The notes: generated by a model not told the origin, from the sequence alone. Shown: positions 22,688-61,888, numbered from the stretch's first letter. The stretch is DNA of 64,000 bases from Paroedura picta (GCF_049243985.1 NC_135386.1:11059328-11123327); one strand, 5' to 3'. Numbers and translations: made by a program.

Positions 22688-23296
22688 CATAGAATCATAG
22701 AGTTGGAAGGAGCCATACAGGCCATCTAGTCCAACCCCCTGCTCAACGCAGGATTAGCCCTAAGCATCCTAAAGCATCCAAGAAAAGTGTGTATCCAACC
22801 TTTGCTTGAAGACTTCCAGTGAGGGGGAGCTCACCACCTCCTTAGGCAGCCTATTCCACTGCTGAACTACTCTGACTGTGAACATTTTTCCTGATATCTA
22901 GCCTATATCGTTGTACTTGAAGTTTAAACCCATTTCTGCGTGTCCTCTCCTCTGCAGCCAACAGAAACAGCATCCTGCTCTCCTCCAAGTGACAACCTTT
23001 CAAATACTTAAAGAGGGCTATCATGTCCCCTCTCAACCTCCTTTTCTCCAGGCTGAACATTCCCAAGTCCCTCAACCTATCTTCATAGGGCTTGGTCCCT
23101 TGGCCCCAAATCATCCTCGTCGCTCTACTCTGTAACGTTTCAATTTTATCTACGTCCTTCTTGAAGTGAGGCCTCCAGAACTGCACACAGTACTCCAGGT
23201 GTGGTCTGACCAGTGCCTTATACAATGGGACTATGACATCTTGTGATTTTGATGTGATGCCTCTGTTGATGCAGCCCAAAATGGCATTTGCCTTTG
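22688..23296 (-). mobile_element. CR1 LINE 3' end with C-terminal ORF2
   Basis: An antisense CR1 carrying CINRGITSKSQDVIVPLYKA through the 3' UTR and tail; it ends abruptly at an LTR-element remnant. Confidence 0.9.
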
Positions 23297-24887
23297 AGTC
23301 ATGCTGTCACCGTCATGAGTCATGCTGACACCGTCAGTCGCCTGCCACTCCCAGGGATCGATGCTGACCCTCACCTGCGCATTGCATCATGCTGCTGGAG
23401 GAGCTGCCTGATCCTCCCCTTCATGCCTCTGATGCTGCCACATCTGTCTGTTAGCCGTGTCTTGAACTGGGGGTGGCAGGGGTGGCTAAAGGACAAGGCT
23501 TTGCCTGTTTTTGACCCACAAACTGTCTGCCCACCAGTGCTGCCTGTTGTGGGGGAATCGCATAGTGATGCCCCCTAAGCTGCAGTCTCAGGTGTTGGCA
23601 GCTTTGCACGTCAGCCACCCCACATGAAGGCTCTGGCACGTAGTATGTGTGGTGGCCAGGCATTGACAACAACATAGAGAACTGAGTCAAGCGCTGCAGC
23701 ACATGCCAGGAAAATCGCCCAGAGATGCCACAGGCTCCAATAGAAGTGTGGGAGTCGATTAGAACCCCATGGTCATGGGTTCACCTGGACTTTTTAAAAA
23801 TTATTTTTATTTGTATTTATATACTGCTGGCCCTTTCCAGGGTCAAACATTTCTATTAGTTGTGGACTCATACTCAGTGGCCTGAAGGGGCTCCCGTATC
23901 CTCGATGACTTCCAAGACTGTCATCAATGCCTGGAAGTCACTTTTTGCAACTCACGGACTGCCGGGACACACTGGTATTGGGCAATCGGGCACAATTTGT
24001 CTCTGAGGAATTCCGTGCCTTGACCATGAGCCTGCTGATCTGGCACATTACTTCTGCCCCATTCCATCTGTCCACCAATGGAGAGTTTGAACAGATGGTG
24101 CGATCAACCAAAGAGGCACTCAAAAGTATAGTGCATGGAAGCTGGCATCAGAGGCTAGCGGAATGGCTGTTCATCAGACCCCGCGCTCCTTCGCAATTAG
24201 AGACAAGGTCTACGTCCCCAACTATGCAGGGGGTCCCCGCTGGATTCCAGCTATGATTCTACGGAAAACCAGACCGGTGTCATACGAAGTACAGACTGAA
24301 GGTGGAAACCTGCTACATTGACACATCGACCAGCTGCGGGACCGCCTTCTTGCCCTCAACACGGCCTCACCTCAACTCACCAGTGTGCTGGCCGAGCCCG
24401 ATGACAGCGAGCCAGATGACAGTCCCATGGATAGCAATCCAGAACCAGCACCAGAGGTGCAGACCCCCCAGGAGATGCCAGAGTCACCGGCCACATCACC
24501 TCCAACATCACAAGACGAGGCGGTCCTGATGCATTCCCCAGCCGCTCCTGAGCTGAGGCGCTCCACCAGGCAATGAACTGCACCCAAATACCTGGGGAAC
24601 TTTGTCTGTAACTTGGTGGGTGCCTATCTTAGCAGGGAGGGGTGTTATGTCTGTGGGCATTTGCCTGCTGATGTAAATGAGGGCTTCTGCCAGCCAAGGA
24701 ACTAACCAGTCAAAGGAACCTGTTAAGGTCCAATCAGATTGCTCTGCTTAGGGCCAATCAGAGCCAGCAGCGGGCTGCCTGAAAGGTATAAAAGTGCATG
24801 AGTTTGCCTGTTTTTCTCTGTTCAGTATTTGGAGTTTGTTGCTGGAGTTGCTAAATAAAAAGAAATATTACCTTTTAAAGTTTCACA
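23297..24887 (+). mobile_element. Ty3/gypsy LTR retrotransposon remnant (end of pol plus 3' LTR)
   Basis: A broken fossil of the 3' part of a Ty3/gypsy element: the end of the RNase H region, the integrase region, a Pro/Glu-rich C-terminal segment, a purine tract (AGCAGGGAGGGG) and a 3' LTR starting TGTTATG. No 5' LTR, gag or protease was recognised next to it. Several breaks are present. The LTR looks moderately preserved; age cannot be estimated without a second LTR. Confidence 0.75.
24643..24887 (+). repeat. 3' LTR of the Ty3/gypsy remnant
   Basis: It begins TGTTATG after the purine tract and probably ends near TTTCACA. It contains two CCAAT boxes, a TATA box (TATAAAA, about 24787) and a polyadenylation signal (AATAAA, about 24854). 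The right boundary is approximate. Confidence 0.65.
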
Positions 24888-25044
24888 ATAAATTATAGAG
24901 TTATCTGAGTAATGGTCATTTTTCTATCTTAAGCACAAACAACTAAATATAATACCTTAATGATTATGAGTAAAGAATCAAAGTTGATTTATGAGTAATG
25001 CCTTAATACCCCTCCCCAACCCTAAAAAGGATTGGCTCACAATG

Positions 25045-25212
25045 GGAAGGGTTTGGAAGCTAAGCAGGGTCAACACTGATTATTTCTTGCTGAAACACTG
25101 CTAAGGAAGCCAGGGATTGCTATGTGGGGCCAGCCAATGGCAAACCAGGACTGAACATCTTTTGCCTCGGAAACCCATACATTGGCAGAAATTTGACATC
25201 ACTTTGCACTGT
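25045..25212 (+). mobile_element. 5S-rRNA-headed SINE (5S-Sauria type)
   Basis: GGAAGCTAAGCAGGGTC matches the 5S rRNA internal promoter region. It is followed by the SINE body (CAATGGCAAACC, CTCGGAAACCC) and an end resembling the Bov-B-related tail. It is a SINE and not a 5S gene, because the rest of the 5S sequence is not kept. Confidence 0.75.
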
Positions 25213-25661
25213 CAGTGTTTCAGGGGCCTTCAGCTTGATTTTGCACACAACAGCAGCCTTTCTCAACTTTTTAATCATTAAGAAGCATTCCTCAGGCTTC
25301 GAGAAATCACAGAAGTGCCATGATCGTTCAGAATAGGGGTGGGAAGAATAGCTGTGGACACATCCACTTGTGGCCCCTCCCCACCCCCTTCAGGCCCATC
25401 ACTGGCCAATCGGGGTGGTAGGTCAACATGTCCATACGTGGTCATATCACCTGATAAATGTTTAACAAATTTTAAATATATATATGCGTGGGAAACTCTT
25501 CCAAAGCCATCAAGAAATGCCAGGGTTTCACGGAACCCTTGTTGAGAAAGCATGCACTAGGTAGGCTTGCCAACCTCCAGGTGTTAACAGATCTCCTGAG
25601 ATTACAACTTATCCCAAGGTGGCAGAAAATCATTTCACCGGGAGAAAACAGTCATCTACGC

Positions 25662-25769
25662 CAGCGGTAGTCAACCTGTGGTCCGCCAGATGTCCATGGA
25701 TTTGCTGGCAGGGGATCATGGGAATTGTAGTCCATGGACATCTAGAGGCCCACAGGTTGACTACCCCTG
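25662..25769. mobile_element. Palindromic hAT MITE
   Basis: Terminal inverted repeats of the CAGGGGTAGTCAACC type (left end here CAGCGGTAGTCAACC) enclose almost no unique sequence. Exact 8-bp duplication ATCTACGC (25654-25661, 25770-25777). Confidence 0.9.
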
Positions 25770-25929
25770 ATCTACGCCCTTGAAGCCCCTCTCCTCCCCC
25801 CTGTCCTTCTCAGGCTCCTCCTCCAAACTGCCTAACCTGGAGCTGGCAACCCTACTATAGGCAGGCAAACGGAGGCTGAGAAGCCAAAGCAACCCGCCTG
25901 TCCAAACGCTGAACAGCTGGAAACAGCCG

Positions 25930-26129
25930 CCATTTCCTTCCAACTTCCGGGTTTCCGCGACGGGCCACTCTTGCCTTCCGCTTCCGCCCTCGCTCTGGGT
26001 CGCACGGGAAAAGGGCGCGGCGTCGCTTACGTCATCACTTAGCGCCAGCCTGGTCTGGGATCATCGCTTTTACAGCCCCTTTGCGGAGGCGGGCTTCTGA
26101 TTGTCGCGGGGGGGCTCGGAGAGGATGAG
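25930..26129 (+). promoter_or_regulatory. Probable KIF7 CpG-island promoter and non-coding first exon
   Basis: The stretch is clearly richer in G+C and CpG than its surroundings, with no TATA box. It holds ETS-like CTTCCG/TTCCGC motifs (about 25941-25985) and a CRE-like TTACGTCA at 26027-26034. A splice donor follows at 26130 (GATGAG|GTGAGA). A matching acceptor (TTCTTGCAG) ends at 27336, just before the coding start, so a non-coding exon ending at 26129 is the simplest reading. The transcription start is not determined. Confidence 0.6.
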
Positions 26130-27336
26130 GTGAGATTGGGGGGAAGCGTCCCCCGTCGCGTGGTTTTCCTGCTCGACGTGCCTCTGAGAATGTGCAGAGT
26201 TCGGCTGCCTTTCTTTGGGAGGGCGTGAAATGGTTTCCTTTGTGCTGGACGTATGAAAAGGGAGGGGAGAGTGAAGGGGCCCCCTGATCGACAGGAACAT
26301 GGGTTGTTTCCTAAGGCGCTTTTAGATTGTATGTATCATTTTTGTTTCCTTCTTTAGGAAGAGAGTCTTTCAAAATAGATTCAGGTGGGTCGTTGTGTTT
26401 TAATAATGTTTATTTCTTACATGTGTGTGTTTTTTTTTTAATTCAATGCTATTGAAGGCGTTGATCCGGGTAGCTCATGCCAATGACACAACCTGTAATT
26501 GCAGTCGCTAACCACTACTCTTAGTGTTTGCCCCAAACCAGCCTTGCCCCAGTTTAACATGAAATAATCAAAACTGATGTGACAAAAAATGGTAATGGAA
26601 GACCCATGACAGCAGAGTGTATCAATGGAGGAACAAGGAAGAAAAAATGTGAAGGGAAAAATCTTTAAATGACCAGATTAAATGTAAAAAGTGGGAAGAT
26701 GTTTAGATAATAAATTGTGCCTAAAACCCCAAAGAGTTGGTGAGCTTCCAGGAAAAGAGTATTTCATAAACTTGTCAAAAAGCTACTGCTCAAAAAGCCT
26801 GTCCTTTCTTGTCACTGGTTTCCTTTCTGTGGATTGGGTTGCAGAGAGCTGGGTTTGTGATGAAGCTAGTTAGAATAATAGAGGAGGCTGCTTTTTAAAC
26901 AGGGAGTTCTTACCAAGACGTTTAGGGCTTTTGGAAGTAAGTACCACCATTTGGAACAGTGGAAGTAAACCGGTAGTTTGTGAAAGATTAGAATGTTTTG
27001 CAAATATCACCTTTCCTGGCACTGGAAAGAAATGGGGGAAATGCTGTCTTGATGTGAAGCTAAAGATTACAACCATGTTAGCTTGAGAAGTTATAGGGAG
27101 AAGCTCAGCCAAAATGGCATCTCCAGCATTTAACCCAGAACTGGGTTTGAAATTTTCTTCCTTGCGTATGCCACACTCAGCCCGGTATTTCTGATGATGG
27201 AAGAAGTGCCTTGTGAGGTTTCCCAGTCTGCTCATTTCTGAGTAGATGCCTTGCTTTGACAGCTCTACTTCCAGGACCAAGTTGTCAATATTCCTTATTT
27301 TAGAGTTTTCTGCTTCTAACACCATCTTCTTGCAGA
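26130..27336 (+). other. Probable KIF7 first intron, no gene seen
   Basis: The stretch lies between the candidate donor and acceptor. It holds no supported coding exon and no clear transposon. Confidence 0.5.
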
Positions 27337-27351
27337 GAAGCTGGCTTCGCA

Positions 27352-27384
27352 ATGGAATCCCTGCCTGTTGTTCCTCTGTCCTGA
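27352..27384 (+). promoter_or_regulatory. Upstream ORF in the KIF7 5' UTR (10 codons)
   Basis: ATG at 27352 opens MESLPVVPLS and stops at 27384, 20 nt before the KIF7 ATG and within the same exon. Its ATG context (CGCAATGG) has an A at -1, a C at -3 and a G at +4, weaker than that of the main ATG (GACCATGG). It could reduce KIF7 translation. Confidence 0.45.
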
Positions 27385-27404
27385 CTCATCAGGTGTGACT
27401 GACC

Positions 27405-55175
<27,771 letters not shown>

Positions 55176-55917
55176 GCAGTACCTTCAGGGGATGTGCACC
55201 TTGACACAAATCCAGTATTTTTCAAATCTAAAATATAAAAGTATTCCTGGCTGGTATTCTGATATGGGTTTTCCAGGATCCTGATATTAGGCTTCCCTAT
55301 AAGGAATTTTTCTGGAGGTGCTATTTCTTGAGCAAACGGCACCAAAATTGTAGTGGAGCTTTTGGTACCTGTCTATTAAATAACCTCTATATTTCTATTG
55401 GACCAAGAACACGGTGCTGCCAGGAAACAAACAGGAAGGCTGACAAGTACAACACATGTAAAATAGGAGAATCCAAGCAGATGTAAAACCCACGAATGTA
55501 CCACAAAGTCAACCCAAACCAACCCGAGGAGAAAGCGCAATGTTGCAAGACCAACACAACTAATTTCAGAGGACAGACTGAAAACCAAACCAACATGGCA
55601 AGCCTGTGGAAGATACATACAGAAAAGGTAATTTAAAAAACCTGGGAGCCTTCAAATGTTGGTTTCTTATATTCAGGGTTATCCTGAATATATTTCCAGA
55701 CAACCAAGTTCTTTTTCAGATACACAGTGGATCTATCTAAATGCTTTGGCTTGGAACTTTGGGCAGGGATGGCCAAGCTGTGGTTCTCCAGCTGCCCATG
55801 GACTACACTTTCCATAAGCCCCTGCCAGAAGCACAGCTTGATGCTGATATTTGGAGTGGAACTTCTTCCTCCAGTCATATAAAAGGCATCTCATTCTGGT
55901 GCTCCTTAGGTATAGAG
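55176..55917 (+). other. KIF7 3' UTR / intergenic sequence
   Basis: No clear AATAAA close to the stop. A half hAT-like end lies at about 55764-55828 (GGCCAAGCTGTGGTTCTCC). The rest shows nothing recognisable. Confidence 0.4.
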
Positions 55918-56408
55918 CAGTGGTTCTCAACCTGGGGGTCGGGACACCTTTGGGGGTCAAACGGCCCTTTCACAGGGGGCATGGCAGGGCAAGCAGCTTG
56001 GCCAGGGGCGCTGCCATGGTTGTTGCTCCTCCTGCAGGTCTTAAAGGTGCCACTGGACTCAATTTTTGTTCTTCCAAATCATTGGCCCCGTCCTTCTCTC
56101 CAAGGGTGTCCCAGAGTGGCCGAAGTTGCTCCTCTTCCATTTCATCCACACAGCAACTTTGTGGAGTAGACCGAGATAGAGCATTTGTCCATCTGGAGCA
56201 GCGGAAAAGAGCGAGATCGGCATGGTGGGGCAAGAGGCAGAACTGAAAAAAAACCCAATTTGTATACAATCCTGAACAAGGGATCTTAAAGCCATAATTT
56301 GGTTTAATTTCTGTGAAAGAACACGTGCATAATTTTATGGTTGGGGGAGACCACAACATGAGGAATTGTATTAAAGGGTTACGGCATCAGGAAGGTTGAG
56401 AACCACTG
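55918..56408. mobile_element. SPIN-like non-autonomous hAT element, 491 bp
   Basis: Ends CAGTGGTTCTCAACC and GGTTGAGAACCACTG are inverted repeats. Near the right end GGGGGAGACCACAACATGAG and ATTAAAGGGTTACGGCATC match the known SPIN 3' region. Exact duplication GTATAGAG (55910-55917, 56409-56416). Confidence 0.88.
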
Positions 56409-56597
56409 GTATAGAGGAAGTAGAAATGAAACAGCCTCATGCCTTTTATAAAGGGGAACCTTATCATCCAGTTGTGAGAACTCCCCACAGGACAGACCTC
56501 TGGCACCACCTTTATTTAGGTAGGTGGGAAGCAGTCACAGTTTTGCTGTCTAAATTGATGAGACAAGTATTATTATCTTTTTATACTGTAACTTTTT

Positions 56598-56603
56598 AAT
56601 AAA
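56598..56603 (+). terminator. Candidate polyadenylation signal for KIF7
   Basis: AATAAA is the first canonical signal seen after the KIF7 stop, 1.4 kb downstream. Assignment is tentative. Confidence 0.3.
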
Positions 56604-56756
56604 CAACATTTTTGTAAGCCACTGAGTGGTGGTCAGTTATGGCAACCTGAATGAAACCACACTGAACCCCTGCCTGGGTAGCAGGTGTCCTCTTGTGCAC
56701 CTGTAGCCCATTCTACTTCGGAAAGCAATCTGATCACACCATCTTGGTGAGGAGAT

Positions 56757-57024
56757 CCAGCTTGATGTACTGGTTAAGGGTGGAAGTCGCTAATCTGGAA
56801 AGCTGGGTTTGATTCCCCGTACCTCCACATGCAGCCAGCTGGGTGATCTTGGGCTCATCACAGCCATGATAAAGCTGTTCTGGCCGAGCAGTGATATCAG
56901 GGTTCCCTCAGCCTCACTTACCTCACAAGGTGTCTGCTGTGGGAAAAGGAAAGGGAAGGTGATTTTAAGCTGCTTTGAGACTCCTGGTAGAGAAAAGTGG
57001 CATATAAGAACCAACTCTTCTTCA
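56757..57024 (+). mobile_element. tRNA-headed MIR/CORE-like SINE
   Basis: B box GGGTTTGATTCCCCG, core CAGCTGGGTGATCTTGGGC, 3' end GGCATATAAGAACCAACTC. Confidence 0.85.
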
Positions 57025-57248
57025 GTGTGACAGAATCCAAGATGAATACAGTTGCAGAATGAATACAGTTGCAGAATGCAGATAATGGTAGGCCTAGGCG
57101 TCTAAACCAGCCCAGCAGACACTGCAGTTGGGCTGACTAATTTTGCTGCACACATTTAATTCATGCACAAGCAGCTGTGCAGTTCTGGGTTGTCTAGCAT
57201 TCAGGATGTTCAGAATATCAAAACCATGACAACAAGCTTTTTGCCAAA

Positions 57249-57254
57249 TTTATT
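57249..57254 (-). terminator. Candidate polyadenylation signal for TICRR
   Basis: AATAAA on the minus strand, about 305 nt after the proposed TICRR stop. Tentative. Confidence 0.35.
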
Positions 57255-57559
57255 TTACAAAATAATTATTTAAAAACAGTCCAGCTCACCACCCCACTGT
57301 TTTACTTCCTTTCAACTGCTCATAGCAGCAGAGTCCAAAAGGTGGCATGTTGCCTTGCTTATACAGTCCCCCCCCCCCAACTGAGAGCTTATCCTAGATA
57401 CATTCAAGTGGTGAGATGCAGCTTCTCAAGCACCAGATGTCTGCTAGGATCAGTGAGAACCTTTTAAGTTTTGATTGTGAAAACAGCCTAGTCCAAAACC
57501 AACTTTCACCGACTGGCATTCTTGAAGTCTTGGACCAAATTTCAGTTCAGCAGCCATTT

Positions 57560-60500
57560 CTACGAGTAGATCCTGCCGAGAGAACGCCGCTTAGAAGGTG
57601 CGCCTTTAAACGGAGATGGGTCTTTGCTTTTGGATCCCAACTCAAAGTCATCTTTCTGTGTAGGGGAGAGGAATGAGTGAAACGGACAGGCAGGGAGGGT
57701 CAACTGCTGCTCTAGAAGCCCAATTCCTAGCCATCCTGTAAACAGGAAGCCTGTGAAATATGGAAGTGGTCATTTGCTGAGAAGTGAAACTGTTACAACA
57801 AAATCTTTTCCCTGCCCCTCTCAAAGTATATACAGGAAACCTGTCATTTCCAACCCCTGCCCACCCTGCTTGCTCTCAGCAGTTTTAACTCAAAATTGCC
57901 GGTTTCTTTCTTTTCTTTTTTTTTTAACCTGGTGGGTGCTTTGTCTGGGATGTGGCCCGCCCTTGATAAAGCAGGGGAGACTGCGTCAGTGCCCGGAGAC
58001 TGCTGGCAGAGATGGAGCTCTTCACAGAAGAACCAGGTGGAGTTAAGCCTGAGGAAGGAGACGGAGGAAGGTGTTATCAAATGAGAAACAGCTTAATCAA
58101 TTCCGATTGATAAAGATGTTAATGAAGCCAAAAGGACCTGGATCTTCTAGAAATGTGGGAAGGCATCAGACTTTGAGATTAATTAAAATATTACATGATC
58201 CAAGTGGAGAATGATTTTTTAAAGTGGCACCAAGGGTTTTCTTGTCGATTTGTGAGACTGCTTTGGCTGCATGGGTCTGGGAAACAAAGAAGAAACCTAA
58301 TTTTCCCAAAGGGAGGAATATGCAAACACGTGGCTTATCCCTGTCAGCAGGGAGCATGGATCTCCCAGTTCAAGTCTGTTCTAGGTTCTAAATCAGGGGT
58401 AATCAAACTACGGCCCTGCAGATGTCCATGGACTACAGTCCATGGAACTGTAGTCCATGGGCATCTGGAGGGCCGCAGTTTGACTACCCCTGTTCTAAAT
58501 GGTCAACCAGTGCTAGCCAGTTAAAGGGCAGATGATAATTGGCCTCCCACGGGCAAGGAGGTTCCCTGAATTCAGAACCAGAGACCAAAGACCATCTGAT
58601 CCAATCCCACCCCTCTAGCTGCCACTTCAAGACAGCTGGCCTTCTATCAGGGGCCACACCACGCCAGACACTCTCAACCCATCTTACTAGTGCCTGGCCA
58701 CATCCTCCCCGTGGAGTCCTAAGAGCCTGCTCCCTCTCTGCCAAGGAGACCCTCACAAACTTCAGGCTCATATCAGTTTGTGTCCTCCTCCCCATCTTCT
58801 TTAATTCTTGCCTGTGGGGCAAACTGAAACTTTAATAGTGCTTGTTGATTCTTATATCCCAAAGGGAAAACAAACAGAGTGGCATGATGAGCCCTTTCTG
58901 CTGCTTCATGAGACTGGAGGACTTTTTCCTACAATGGTTCTCCAGGCTTCGTTTAATAAAATTAGCACTCCTGCAGGCTGCATGCTCACGGGGGGGGGGG
59001 GTGAAGGAGGCCCTGGAGGAGGCCCTTGTGGCCCTCTAATGTCAACCACTGTGACTTCCAAAGCAGTTCCATGATTACAACCCAGTTTCGAATTTCAAAA
59101 CATCGACCACAATCACCTGAAAAATGGAAGGCCGCCTCTTTTTCCGGATTTGCCCTGATTGACGGTGCTCTTTCTTGGCCTCTGCTGAACAGTTCCATTG
59201 AATGAACGGCCACAGGTGGGCCCTCTTGCATTGGACAGGCCCTTTTTGCTTCCTCCTCCCCTGGAGACAGGTGTTCAAAGACCCTCTTCCTGGACTTTAA
59301 TCCAAAAGCCCCTTTGTGAACACACGTATCCCTGTATGTGTCTGGGTCACTGCACGGTGACTGGTCTTGGAGCCTATAAACTCCCTCCAGTTCAAACTCT
59401 CCCACTCCCAGGGCCTTGCTGCCACTAGAGAGCTCTGTAGTTCTCATTCCACATTCATCCGCAGCTTGTATTTCCACGGGAGGCTCTGCCTGTCTCTCGC
59501 TCCTGTTGAGCCTGACCATGGCCCTCTTCCTCCGTGGCCAGTCTTTGATTGCTTCAGGGGTAACTTTGACTTTTTGCTTTGGAGAAGGTGTCCATGAAAA
59601 GCTGGCAATGCCATCAGGTGGGGAAGTGGAGCTTGAGATGCAGCAAGATGGGGTGTAGGACTGGCAAATGTAGGTCTGCCCTCCACCCAACTTACCTGGA
59701 GTACTTTGAGTAGACCGAAAACAGGACGGTGAGATGCAGATGGGTTCTAGCTTTCCTGAATGTCTACCACACCACTTCAGACAAAGATCCCCTGTGTCAA
59801 GTGTGTTTTCCTCTTCTTCGGGTTTTTTAGTCTCTGCCTGGGACTGAAATGCGATGGGTACCCCAGAGCCAACTCTTTTGATGCGGAGCTTGGGCAGGCC
59901 AGATGCTTGCATCTCAAGCTGAACCTTGTAGGTAGGTGGACTTGTGGGAGGCAATGCATGAGCACTCTGGAGAGTAATCAAGTTGGATATCGTTTCAACA
60001 TTGCCCAGCCGTGCGGCAGCTTTCCGCTGTCTCCTGTCTGGGGTACAGCGCAATGTGTAGGTGCGCAAGCCGAACTTTGGGTCTGAGGATTTCATGGTGC
60101 ATCTGGGAGGGGTTTGAAAAAATGGCTGTTGCAAATCTGAAAGTTTTGCTACTGGCAAAACTTCTTCTAAAGCCCTTGGGCCTTCTTGCCCTGGAGAACT
60201 AGGTGGCAGTAATTTGTGGCTCCCCATGTTAGTTGAAGCAGAAGGATCTGTGTACTCACATGCTACCATGGCATCCAGGATACACATGCTCTCTCTAGCC
60301 AAGAGTTCAGGAGAAAGGGGACGCTCTAAACCTCTCGTTCTTGGGCCCACAGTTCCTGAAGCCTGTTCGTATCTTGGCACCAAAGACCTACTCTCATCAA
60401 TCCCAGTTTTGCAGAAGGAGTGAGTTTCACCAAAAAGACCGATGTTTACATTCCACTGAGGTGGTTCCTCCTTACTTTCATGTGCACACCAGACTTCTTC

Positions 60501-61607
60501 TGACACATGGGAAGGAGACTGGACAGATTCTGCTGGGGTGAGGCCTGAGCCACACTGAAGTTGCAAAGGTGATTTTTGGGGTGTGCAAATCTCTCCAACC
60601 TGCCCCAGAGTTCTACAAGGGGAAAGCATGTCACCCATCCCTAGCTGTGTGCAAGGCAAAGAGGTAAACTTGGATAGTGACATCTGTAGAGATAAGGCCT
60701 CAGCAATCCCAGCCTTCTTGGGGATCAAAGACTGATCCGATGGCCCACCCTCAATTTTTCTGGATGGATCAGAGTCTGATTTCAACTGTGTCAGAGACGG
60801 TGCATCGCTTGGTCTTTCTGCCTCAGGAGTCTGTCTCTGAGCAGAAGCCTGAGAAGTGGGTTTCCAGGCAGTTCTCAAGGACTGAGACACATAGAGTCCC
60901 TTGGGATACAGAGGAAATGGAGTTGTTGCTCCAAAATAAGAAGCTGAATGGGAACTGTATGTGGGGGAACCAAAGACTTCCACCATTTCTTGCTTTCCTG
61001 GGGTGTGTAGCTGCCAAGCTTTGCAAGGAAGAGAAAAATGTTCCTTTGACAGAGTGGACTGAGCCAGATTTTCTCCTTTTTTCTCAATGGATGAAGGTTG
61101 GTTCTGCTCAGGAGGGGAGAAGAGACAGCCCAATTTTTTGGCTATAGTCTGTTTTGGGGTTGGGCTCTGCAGAAGGGCCTGCTGGGATTTCTGTTGAATC
61201 CGAGGAGATCTTCTCAGGACGTTGCTGGGGGGGCTTAGGAACTTCTGAGAAGACCGATGAGGAGTTTTTCTAGGTGTCTGTGGGAGGGAAATGAGAATGG
61301 TTCACTACTTTGGAATAGGAGAATACATTCTGTGTCATCTACTCAGTGCCAATCTTGGATATGAAATGGCTCTATTGAACTAAATTCTGTAGATTTTAGC
61401 TATATCCTGCAATGCACACCGGCCACTAAATATGGGTAGAAGCCCCATGAAGGCAGTTTACCTGGTAAGCAACAAGATCATCTGAGGCTAGAGCTTTTCT
61501 CTTTCTCTGTGACAGCTTCCCTCCAGAATCAGGTGCATCGTGAAGTACTCCAAAGGAAAGGCTCTTAGGGGATTGGATGTTTTTTTTAGGGGAAGGTAAA
61601 TCCCAGC
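57560..61607 (-). CDS. TICRR: Treslin (TICRR), C-terminal exons
   Basis: Treslin binds TOPBP1 and MTBP and drives CDC45 loading so that replication origins fire; it works in the nucleus under CDK control. Visible exons (minus strand): 61607-61462, 61277-59117 (a 2161-nt exon, open throughout), 58048-57929 and 57655-57560. All borders are AG/GT and phases agree for the first three (phase 1 in, 0, 1). The protein is Ser/Pro/Thr-rich and low in hydrophobic structure, with many SP/TP sites (SPSPKKNIQ-type stretches, TPRKTPHRSSQKFLSPP, LRALTQSPLLYQG), as expected for the treslin tail. Identification rests on this composition, the giant 3' exon and the conserved position convergent to KIF7; no catalytic motif exists to confirm it. 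The last junction does not keep frame as read: a one-base carry gives an early stop, whereas frame 0 gives DPSPFKGAPSKRRSLGRIYS. The 5' exons lie beyond the window. Confidence 0.82.
58394..58492. mobile_element. hAT MITE in a TICRR intron
   Basis: CAGGGGTAATCAAACTACGG and TTTGACTACCCCTG; exact duplication TTCTAAAT (58386-58393, 58493-58500). Confidence 0.94.
58493..58610. repeat. 118-bp segment duplicated at 33188-33305
   Basis: Same length, with one substitution seen. It begins at the duplicated target site of the adjacent hAT MITE. Confidence 0.9.
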
Positions 61608-61755
61608 CTACAAAAACAAAACAAGATCTGGAAATCATTCAAATTTTCTACCCTAGGGCAGAAGATAGTTAAGGCAGTTGGACCAATATACCAGAATGAA
61701 CTATTTTTTTTATTTAGCAAGTAAGAGTACAGCATTAACTATAGATTCTATAGAC

Positions 61756-61888
61756 CAGGGGTGGCCAAACTGTGGCTCTCAAAATGTCCATGGACTATAA
61801 ATTCTCAAGAGCTCCTGTGCATGCTGGCAAGGGCTCATGGGTATTATAATCCATGGACATCTGGATAACCACAGTTTGGCAATCCCTG
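61756..61888. mobile_element. Diverged hAT MITE
   Basis: CAGGGGTGGCCAAACTGTGG and CCACAGTTTGGCAATCCCTG are inverted ends. Flanks CTATAGAC and TTGTAGAT are only loosely alike, so this copy is older. Confidence 0.8.

Noticed and set aside
25045-25212. 5S rRNA gene
   Set aside because: Only the internal promoter portion resembles 5S; the remainder is SINE body.
56119-56246. Coding frames inside the SPIN-like element
   Set aside because: They are short, on both strands and without transposase motifs; the element is non-autonomous.
60677-61147. Plus-strand open frame opposite TICRR
   Set aside because: It is antisense to the large TICRR exon, whose own frame is longer and has consistent splice borders.
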